DNA from: Lepiota brunneoincarnata
Lineage: Eukaryota; Basidiomycota; Agaricomycetes; Agaricales; Agaricaceae
NCBI GenBank assembly: GCA_023014365.1
Contig: JAEBUN010000001.1
Location: 3,472,001 to 3,536,000, forward strand
Length of the DNA stretch: 64,000 nt
Reading direction: 5' to 3'
Shown here in pieces: positions 56,358 through 64,000 of the stretch (the first letter of the stretch is position 1; every line of letters begins with the position of its first letter). The notes below the pieces were generated by a model. It did not search any database. It was not told where the DNA came from and worked only from the letters and a program-made list of their open reading frames with translations. The position numbers and the translations under genes were made by a program.

Positions 56358-57931
56358 TGTAAGGGGAATAAGTAGGCCAGAACCAAGTTGATATTTGAGT
56401 GCTGATCACAATTGGCATGCACACTACTTATATACAAATAACGGTCTGCACACAGACTGGGCAACCAAACACTAGGTGACTACCAGTAATAACATGCACA
56501 AACAATACACAAACAATGATACTTGCATGCAGGTTGGACTTGGGGATGGGGGTGGCCAAAGGCTGAGGCCAGGCTCAAGCATCAGGCATTGGCTAGAGTG
56601 GCCAAGCCCAGATGCCTTACCACAGACCCCTAGATGTACAGTAGGGTAGCAAAAGTTTTGCAAAAATTTGTCACATGACCCCATTTAACAACAAATGAAA
56701 AAAAATCCCATTAATCAACAACTATATCTTACATGCCAAAAATAGCTGGAAAGAAGAATACTGTCTCTGAACTATGCTCCCTGATATGTACAAAGCATCA
56801 GGGATGTATTCCTGCTTGTGAAATTACTGATTACTTCAGAGTCAATATTTCCACCATCTAGTGGGTTATCCATAGGCACAAGGAGCAGAATCATTATGAG
56901 GATGCCCCTAGGTCTGGGAGACCTTCCTTATTGAATGACAGGGCAATGTAACACATCAAAATTGTGCTGGAGAGAAATAGACCCCAAACCCCCTACAAGA
57001 TCACCCACTCAAGAAACACTTCCTTTGACTCCCCTGCTCATCCCCTTACTATCTGGTATACTATTAGGTATTAATTGGGTCTTAGTAAATACATTTCTGC
57101 AAAGAAACTATTTCTTAAGCCCTCCCATGTCAAAGCCAGGATGGTATGAGCAAGAGAACATTGGGGGTGGATAGAGGAGGACTGGAGACATGTAATCCAG
57201 ACAGATGAGGCTTCTGTGGAGATTGGATTGGGTTCAAAGATGGTTTGGGTATGGAGGAGATCTGGTGAGAGGTACATGGAAAGGTGTTTTACCCCTACTT
57301 TCAAGTCTGGAAGACAGAGTCTTATAATATGGGGGTATATGACACACAAAAAACTCATTCCACTGGTTTATATATCCAAGGATACAAGGACTGATGCAAA
57401 TTATGTTAGCCTAGTCCTTAGTGGACCATTGTAGGATTTTTATGGGAATTTATTGGAGGAGAGGGAGTAGGTAGCAGTGATGGAAGATGGAGCTCTAATT
57501 TACCATGCAAAGGTCACCCAACAACTCTGTAATTCCCACCTCCCCAATCAACTTCTACATCCAGTTCAGTTACCAGATGTTGATCCATTGAATATGGATG
57601 GAAATGCATCAAAGTCAGAATAAATGACTGACCAGAAATCCCCAAAAACCTTGACAAACTTTGGGAGGCATTTTAGGATGATTGGACAATGATTAATTTA
57701 AATTATATTAATGACTTGGTCAAGAGCATGCCCAATTGTGCTCAGGCAGTCTATGAGGTTAAGGGCCACCATCCAAAATATTAACATAAATTTAGATGCA
57801 GTTGTAGTAGTGCAGTGAAAGTTTTAATGATTAATGCATTGTTTGTCTTTGTTGTTTTCACAAAACTTTTGTTACCCTACTGTACCTTGCATAAGGGGGG
57901 GGGGGGGCACTACGACACCAGTCCCCTTACA
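56358..57931 (-). repeat. Solo LTR of the KH family with a Tc1-like element nested in it
   Basis: Outer pieces 56358-56638 and 57883-57931 form one LTR of about 330 bp (TGTAAGGGG...CCCCTTACA) with perfect target duplications TCCTG (56353-56357 and 57932-57936). On the minus strand TATATAAG stands 34 nt before ACTCAAATAT. The LTR is inserted in the Cys-module gene. Confidence 0.85.
56639..57882 (+). mobile_element. Degenerate Tc1-like element (Tc1-c)
   Basis: 1244 bp with short inverted ends CAGTAGGGTARCAAAAGTTTTG and TA duplications (56637-56638 and 57883-57884). The plus strand carries transposase remnants: MPKIAGKKNTVSELCSLI, WRHVIQTDEASVEIGLGSKM, MVWVWRRSGERYMERCF and SLIIWGYMTHKKLIPLVYIS. 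The second D and the E were not seen in one frame. Stops abound, so it is dead. Confidence 0.75.
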
Positions 57932-59195
57932 TCCTGGTGTGAATGACTCCATGAGCCTGTAGTTGCTTCTAGTCTGCATCTCCAGAGCTGTACACAACCT
58001 GACTAGTTCTTTAGTCAGGTTGACTGTCCTCTTGCTATTCTCCTGGATAGCCTGCATTGGTGTTTGTACCAGGGTGGTGAAGTATGCAATGTGACAGGGA
58101 TTAAATGACCCATGATCTTGAACCTATGCATATCTCTTGTTAGCTGCTATGATAATCATCACATCTCAAAACTTACATTGTCTTGCATTGTGCCAGAAAT
58201 CCCAGTCACTGTTTCTGGCCTTGGTTCTGCCACCTGGGTGGCCTCTATCAATGGCTGCCAAAAGAGTTGTGGCAGGGCCTCTGTGCCCCCCATTGGCAAG
58301 CCAGCAGCTTCACACCTGGCCTTTGCCTTCACACAAGGGGCACACTTTGTGATAGTGGGAGCTATAGCAACTTATTAGCAAAATAGTTCAATCAAAAGTG
58401 TAATATTAGTACTACTCACCTGAGGACTCTTGACATGCCAACTGCTTGGTGAGGCATCACACACAGGAGTTATGCTCCCCTATTTATGTGGCCATTGTTC
58501 TCCCAGCTGCCACCCCTGCTCCTACCCTGACTGTTCCAACCTCATCCTTGCAGACAGTTCATCTGCTCTCCTTTGTTCAATGAAGGGCCCTGTTTGCCCC
58601 TGCCCCCATACCAACCCCTCCAACTCCTCCAACTTCATCCATGCAGACTGATCATCCACCCTTCTTTGTTCAATGGTGGGCCCTGCCTGCCTCTGCTCTC
58701 TCTCCCTCTCCAATGCTTCCATCCTTATGCTTGCAGCATGTTCATCCGCTCTCCTCTTCAATCATTTCTCCTGCCTCACCATTACCTGCTCCATTTGAGC
58801 CCTGGTGCTATCATCATTGTCATTGTCATGCTCAGGTGCCAGGTGCTTTGATGGGCTGCAAGTGGCAGCAGTGGCGATGGTGGGCAGTTGGAGTGTTGGA
58901 TGGGAGGGGCCTGGGGTGGTAGGTCGGTGATAGGTTTGGTGTGAGGGGCCCGGAGTGGGAGGTGGCTGGTAGGTTGGGTGCAAAGGACCCAGGATAGGGG
59001 TGCCAGTTTGTCCTCTGGCCATCCTGGCACTGGCTGGCTTGCTCTTTGAGGTGGTGTGGGAGTTCATTTTGCAAGGGGATGACATGATGTGTAGGGTGCA
59101 ATGTTGGGGATTGAGATTGAGGATTTTGCACTTTTTATTATGTTTTCCTCCCTGCAGGAAGTGGGTTGTGGCATTGCAATCCTACCCTCAGAGTT

Positions 59196-59381
59196 ATAAC
59201 TAAACTTTTTGAACTTGAGCTTAGCTTATTCTGTGAATCCTGCCTTGTTGCTATGTTTTCAGTTGCTGTATACTGGTTGAGTTTAAGTTATAAAACATTT
59301 TGAACTTGAGTTTAGCTTATTCTGTGAATCCTGCCTTGTTGCTATGTATTCGGTTGCTATGTACTGGTTGAATTTGAGCTT
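59196..59381. repeat. 91-bp tandem duplication
   Basis: Two copies containing GAACTTGAGYTTAGCTTATT, starting near 59196 and 59287, in the DNA between the two head-to-head Cys-module genes. Confidence 0.7.
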
Positions 59382-59637
59382 ATGGCTTAAATCTAGGCTC
59401 TCTTTTGCAAAATGTGCCTTCTTGCTTCACTTCCTTCACTATATTTAGATGACATTGCTGGTGGCTAAATTTAATACTTCTACTTTTGGAAACCCTCTCA
59501 CTTTTCCCATTTGATCCATCTTTGCAGCCATGATATCCCAGGAAATCAATGATCCATACATAATATGCTTGGTATGGTAGCATATTGTACACTACTGTGC
59601 CTGTGCCTGCTATGGCATTACCATGCCCTACTGACAT

Positions 59638-59765
59638 GCATGCTGTGACACTACTGCACCCCACTGCCATTGCTGCTGTGACATACTGCACCCTACCACC
59701 ATCACTACTGTGACATACCACACCCTACTGCCATCATTACTGTGACATTACTGTACCCCTACTGT
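59638..59765. repeat. Degenerate 33-35 bp minisatellite
   Basis: About four units built on CTGTGACATACTGCACCCTA and CTGCCATCA. Confidence 0.6.
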
Positions 59766-59928
59766 GTCTGCTGTAGTTATAAAATGGATTTGTAGAAGAG
59801 AACTTGAGTATGAGCCTAATTGATAATATTTGGGGTGGTTGATCTACTTGAATCCCAGGGTGCCACAGGCAGGAAATCGTATAAGGAACAGAATTGCCAA
59901 CTTCAATCTTCACAAGCCCACATCCACT

Positions 59929-60741
59929 ATGTCCTCCCCTCTTGATCTTGAGCTCAATAGCATTTTTGAGACATGCCCTGAGTTAGCTGATCAGGTTTGG
60001 CACTTGGTGACCAAACTCAAGCAGCAAGACCAGGTGCAGTTGCCTGCCATAACCTTGCCTGGCCCTTCAAAGCAAAACATGGGGAGGTCACAAGATGAGG
60101 ATAATAATGAGGTGGATGCAGCAGGTGTGGTGGATAGGGCAGGACAGCAAGGCAGGGAGGAATGGGAGCAGAGAAGGAAAATGGGGGGGGGCAACCCTTG
60201 TGTTCAGTGTCTTAAACTGAAGCAGCTGTGCCACCCAACTGACAGTGGGTATATGCACTCTGGACAGATTGTGTGGCTTACAAGTTTACAGGGCATGGTG
60301 TGACAAGGTGCATTTCATGTGTACAAGCAAAAAGGAAGTGTGAATCCACAATGGACTTCAGGTCAGAAGATCAAACAGCTGAGGCTGTTCTCAATCAGGT
60401 CCCTCGGTACCAGCCAAAGCCCTCACTTTTGGCTCCTGCAGAAGCTTCCACCCCCATTACCAAATCAGAACTTGGTATTGCAGGAGCAATGGAGGGTGTT
60501 CTAAGTTACAGGGTGAACAATTATGAACTTGGGGATAAGCTAACTCAAGAGGCTAGTGAGTCAAAATCTCAGGTCACATATTACCAAAAATCTAATACAA
60601 AGGTCTGCAGATGCTATCCTGGACAATGACTCTGAAAGGATTGAGCTATCTGAGGAGTATTTCAGGTATCAGATGGCTCTTGAAGAGTACTGCTTGAGTG
60701 ACCAGAGGCTCCATGAAGTTTTATTTGGTACTGAATTGTAA
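59929..60741 (+). pseudogene. Second Zn2Cys6-like gene, one intron, probable frameshift
   Basis: Start MSSPLDLELNSIF. A heptad-like segment (LADQVWHLVTKLKQQDQV) and a charged linker (REEWEQRRKMGGG) precede CVQCLKLKQLC, then a 10-residue linker split by a 47-bp intron (GTGGGT...TACAG, 60245-60291), then CISCVQAKRKC. This gives CX2CX6C-X10-CX2CX6C. After about 80 further codons the frame shifts near 60550 into ADAILDNDSERIELSEEYF and ends at 60741. The start is supported by the MSS opening shared with the divergent gene at 59085. I infer the same family as the antisense gene of element C, but without a flanking LTR here. Function unknown. Confidence 0.5.
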
Positions 60742-60904
60742 TACCACCTATGGTCTTGGTTGGCCCATTCTTTCGGAAGTCAACTGTGTGAAGTAAGCAA
60801 TCAGTAGCTAAAGAAATAAGTGAATATGAAAGTCATAAAGGTATATCAAGAGAGTTAAGCAATTGAATTGCAAGTATTCTCCTCAGAATATATCTATACA
60901 TGGA

Positions 60905-61290
60905 TGTCTGAAGTCATCCAGCTGCTTGACTGACTGAACAACAGCTGAATAGTCAAGAAAGCTCAGCAGTGGCTCAACCAGGTGAATAACAGCTGGAACA
61001 CTCAAGGGATTCAAGTCATTAGACTAGTAGAATATATCTATATGTATGTGCATATGTGAAGTCATCTAGCTGCTTGACTGACCAAATGGCAGCTGAATAG
61101 TCATGAAAGGTCAGCAGCAGCTGGAATGGTCAAGAAATTCAAGTTGTCTGAATAGTAGCATATGTATACTTGAATTCTCTACTGTTGCAGCCACTGTTTG
61201 CCTGGTTGAGCTGCCACTGACCTTTCATGACTATTCAACTACTATTCATTCAATCAAGCCACTGCATGACTCCACAAATAGACCTGAGTC
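60905..61290. repeat. Copies of the 122-bp minisatellite family
   Basis: GAAGTCATCYAGCTGCTTGACTG recurs at about 60910 and 61058 (inverted relative to 55549). A direct-orientation remnant lies at about 61190-61280. TAGAATATATCTATATG here matches the left flank of element D. Confidence 0.65.
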
Positions 61291-61494
61291 AGTCAGAGCC
61301 TGTTAGACTTTATAGCCTTTTCTTCTAGTTTTCCTGTGCTACTGATTGAGCTGCCACCTTTATTTTTGTGCATTGGTTGGGGCTCTTGAATTTTGTAGTA
61401 ATTTCTTTAGTTTATCTATGTCTCTGGTTGAACCACTGCCACTTACCAGAGTGCTGCCCAGTTTGTAAGGGGAACTTCAGGTCACTGCTCACAA

Positions 61495-61660
61495 CCTCAA
61501 ATTCAGAAATCCAATTCCCAACCTCCTAGCACTCAGAAACCTGATTCCCTGCCTCTCTATGTTCGGAATCCCAATCCCCAGCTTCCCTATGCTCAGAAAT
61601 CCAATTCCCTGCCTTCCTGCATTCGGAAATCTCATCCCCAGCCCCCTTTGGCCTGGAATG
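61495..61660. repeat. Degenerate ~30-bp tandem repeat, Pro-rich if translated
   Basis: About five units of the type TTCGGAATCCCAATCCCCAG. An open frame runs through it on each strand. No gene was recognised. Confidence 0.55.
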
Positions 61661-61844
61661 TGGTCCTCCAGCACTCCAGTGCTTGGAGTTCCTTCCTACA
61701 CCCCTCCAATGCAGATGCAAACTCTCACTGGTGCATGTGACCCTGTCCTGAGCCCATTCCTGACCATACCCACTTTAGACATCCCTGACACCTCATGGCC
61801 ATTTATGTAGGGTAGATTAACTTGGACTTATGGCAAGTAGTATA

Positions 61845-63446
61845 CAGTAAGGGACAAAACCCTTCCAATGATTTTTATACTTCAACAAATATGTTAATAA
61901 CTGCCCACCTACTAAGGATGAAACCTTCATATTTTAATTGGGAATACCTATATGACTCATATATCATCCTGCCAAATATCATTATGTCATATGCCATTTT
62001 GGGAAGTCAGTGAATTAAACAATCATTTAAGGTCATTGGAAGGGTTTTGTCCATCTCTAAGAAATTACCAATAATTACACTTTTAGTACTTTGTATACCC
62101 TCCCCTGGCATCCAAGACAGCCTGAACCCTATCAGGCATACTCTCTATCAGATTCTGACACACTTCTGCTGGAATCTGATCCCATTCCTTTTGTGTCCTA
62201 TCCCATAATTCTTCCATCCCCTGAGGTGGAGTGTCATACTCCCCTAACTTGATTTTAAGGTGAGTCCACAAATGTTCAATTGGATCAAGGTCTGGAGATT
62301 GTGGGGGCCACACCATAACCTCCATTTCAGCTGCTTTGAACCATTTTTGAGCCTTGGTGCACCTATGTTTGGGATCATTATCTTGTTGAAAGACAATATC
62401 CTCCACCTCTTTGTCATACCACTCCAGGCTCCCCTTGAGTTCATCCTCCAAAATGGTGACAAATAGATCACCATCCATCTTACCATTAATCTTGGCTGCC
62501 AACCCTGGACCTTCCCACAGCATACAGCCCCATACCATAATGGAACCTCCTCCAAACTTTGTGGTTCCCTGCACCAGCCTATCACTAAGCCTCTCCCCTG
62601 CTCTTTTCCAGACCCAAACCCTGCCATCTGACCCTAAGTGATTGACTTTGGTCTCATCTGACCAAACCACCCTCTTCCAGTCTTCCAGAGTCCAGTCTGC
62701 ATGTGCCTCTGCCCACTCCAATCTTTTCCTCTTGTATATAACAGAGAGTTTAGGCCTTTTCCACTTGACTACAGCCTTCATTCCAGCTTTTTGAGTGCTC
62801 TGCAAACTGTTTTGGATGATAGAGGTTGGTCAATGACAGTACGAAGGGTTCTGGTGATTTGGGAGGCATTTTCAGCCTTGCGGGATGTGATAAGATGAGT
62901 GGCATATTTGATATTGCCAACAGAAAGCTTGGTTGGGCAGCCACCAAGTGACTTTGAAAGTGTTGAACAATGTTTGGAGCGAAGACAAGATATAGTGCTG
63001 AGGCCAAGACCAGTGGTAGAAGCAATATGGGTAGCAGAGTGGCCTTTGTCCAAAAGGGAAAGAATATGGTTGCATTGAGTCATAGAGAGGGATCGCATGT
63101 TAGCAAAATGAGGTTGGGGGGGTGGTGTGAGCTAGGGAAGTGAGCAGCTATATTTATACATTACTCCAACCAGTCACATGACATTTATTTGCACTTATTT
63201 GGCTGTAATAAACAAAATCATGTGATTAGGGTAAAGATGGACAAAACCCTTCCAATGACCTTAAATGATTGTTTAATTTACTGACTTCCCAAAATGGCAT
63301 ATGACGTAATGATATTTGGCAGGATGATACATGAGCCATATAGGTACTCCCAATTAAAATATGAAGGTTTCACCTTTAGTAGGTGGGCAGTTATTAACAT
63401 ATTTGTTGAAGTACAAAAATCATTGGAAGGGTTTTGTCCCTTACTG
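61845..63446 (-). mobile_element. Tc1-family DNA transposon (Tc1-b), nearly intact
   Basis: 1602 bp between TA dinucleotides (61843-61844 and 63447-63448). Terminal inverted repeats of about 212 bp start CAGTAAGGGACAAAACCC. Each arm holds an outer and an inner copy of GACAAAACCCTTCCAATGA in opposite orientation. One transposase gene on the minus strand. Confidence 0.85.
62083..63098 (-). pseudogene. Tc1-b transposase, one 1-nt frameshift
   Basis: The N-terminal frame 63098-62778 holds two helix-turn-helix units (CNHILSLLDKGHSATHIAST, and a second around SSKTVCRALKK). The C-terminal frame 62805-62083 holds the catalytic triad: D in VVWSDETKVNHLG, D in FQQDNDPKHRC and E in LDPIEHLWTHLK (34 residues between the last two, DD34E), ending GGYTKY. 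The two frames meet in a run of five A at about 62793, where a single missing base accounts for the break. The protein is of normal length for the family (about 338 residues). It would cut and paste at TA. A sequencing error in the A-run would also explain the shift. Confidence 0.8.
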
Positions 63447-63448
63447 TA

Positions 63449-64000
63449 AGTAGTGTAGGTGAGCTTGGAGAAACCTTACTCAATTCTCTAAGGTTTCCCC
63501 CTGCTCAGGTATGTACTTGGATAGATGTCCCAGAATGACACTAAGGTTTCCCCCTGCTCAGTCAATGCAATGATACACTGATTTCACACCTATACATGAA
63601 TTCCATACTCTGGAACAATTCTCTACATAGAATCATTGGCTATATCATTAAAGAACTCTATAGAGGATTGGTACTATGTCCCATAGTAGCCAGTTTGACT
63701 GAATTGAGGATATTTGAGCCTTGGAAGTGTTCAAACCAGCTCATTATCACTAAGCTTAGTAAACCAAGCTATCAGAATGCTCTCCAGAGGGATTCAGGAC
63801 TCTACATAGCCTATCAAGTATACTCTGGTTGCATCAAGGGACCTTACAAGCAGTTTTCTGATGAACTCAGATTTGTTTGAACCTAAAGAATGTACATACA
63901 TAGCAGCTGTTGCAGGTGTATCACACCTATAGCAAGCTCAATAATGATGACCAGACCTTGGAATGGAATGTCCAACATTCAGGAGATGATACCTGATGCC
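63449..64000. other. Right edge, unassigned
   Basis: Contains a direct repeat CTAAGGTTTCCCCCTGCTCAG (about 63488 and 63541) and a 94-codon open frame (63596-63880) of no recognised family. Confidence 0.35.

Larger units (their letters stand above)
56128..59085 (-). pseudogene. Zn2Cys6-like coiled-coil gene, split by a solo LTR
   Basis: Start MSSPCKMNSHTTS at 59085, then a Pro/Thr-rich region, a coiled-coil (SIRMEALEREREQRQA) and the Cys module. The module is CV-stop-CLTKQLAC, then CAPCVKAKARC, with a 10-residue linker that contains an intron (GTGAGT...ATAG, 58362-58419). A second intron is at 58124-58176 (GTAAGT...ATAG). Then a coiled-coil (TKELVRLCTALEMQTRSN), the solo LTR (56358-57931), and in the same frame WVKKWQEEDRKRWIEMLEKA and an acidic Glu/Asp/Asn tail to 56128. 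TGA codons at 58762 and inside the first CX2C, with a frame change near 58520, show decay; the TGA in CVxC fits CGA. The architecture matches the antisense gene of element C. The role is unknown; a nuclear DNA-binding protein is one possibility. Confidence 0.5.

Noticed and set aside
1..64000. tRNA, rRNA or other structural RNA genes
   Set aside because: No cloverleaf with A and B boxes and no rRNA core segment was noticed on either strand. A covariance-model scan would be decisive.

Overview
The window looks like repeat-rich chromosomal DNA of a filamentous basidiomycete, most likely an Agaricomycete. Introns are about 45-60 bp with GT...AG ends. The mobile elements are chromodomain Ty3/gypsy retrotransposons, Tc1 elements and a CMC-type (Tnp2) transposase. 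Two decayed genes also fit multicopy families I associate with mushroom-forming fungi. No bacterial or organellar signature, rRNA, tRNA or CRISPR array was seen.

Layout. 1-11.9 kb holds decayed host-like genes: a WD40-like gene, an uncharacterised family with a GIPIWYYW motif, and an F-box-type gene broken by one TAG. From 11.9 to 46 kb a single Tnp2/CACTA-like transposase gene of about 3.5 kb has been spread over 34 kb by nested insertions. (1) At its third codon sits a small LTR element encoding a KH-domain protein (11913-23027). That element has itself been hit by full-length gypsy element A (13853-22006, minus), by a solo LTR of family C, and by a second LTR of its own family. (2) Gypsy element B (23269-39634, plus) contains the complete, apparently intact gypsy element C (26917-34785, plus) and a SINE-like insert of about 224 bp. 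(3) A Tc1 element (40385-42701) contains a solo B LTR. (4) A decayed solo C LTR lies at 44120-44780. From 48 to 55.3 kb is an old gypsy element D (minus) carrying a solo A LTR, sitting in a minisatellite family. From 56 to 60.8 kb two head-to-head genes encode proteins with a Zn2Cys6-like cysteine module. The minus-strand one is split by a KH-type solo LTR that is itself split by a Tc1-like element. A near-intact Tc1 element lies at 61845-63446.

The main biological signals are these. Four LTR families (A, B, C and the KH element) carry, just inside the 5' LTR, an 8-12 nt sequence complementary to an LTR sequence lying 34-35 nt downstream of a TATA box. That is the arrangement expected of Tf1-type self-priming. 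Element C carries on its antisense strand, between pol and the 3' LTR, a spliced gene with a CX2CX6C-X6-CX2CX6C module. The two genes at 56-61 kb share this module and an intron at the matching place in the linker. Elements A and B share an extra 3' reading frame with zinc knuckles. The KH element is a non-autonomous retroelement whose 384-codon frame is restored exactly once the two insertions are discounted.

Decay is dominated by CGA-to-TGA and other CpG transitions, as expected from cytosine methylation or RIP-like mutation. Element C (LTRs differing at about 5 of 663 positions, long open gag and pol, CpG-rich) is the youngest. A, B and D are progressively older. All identifications were made by eye; no database or alignment program was used.
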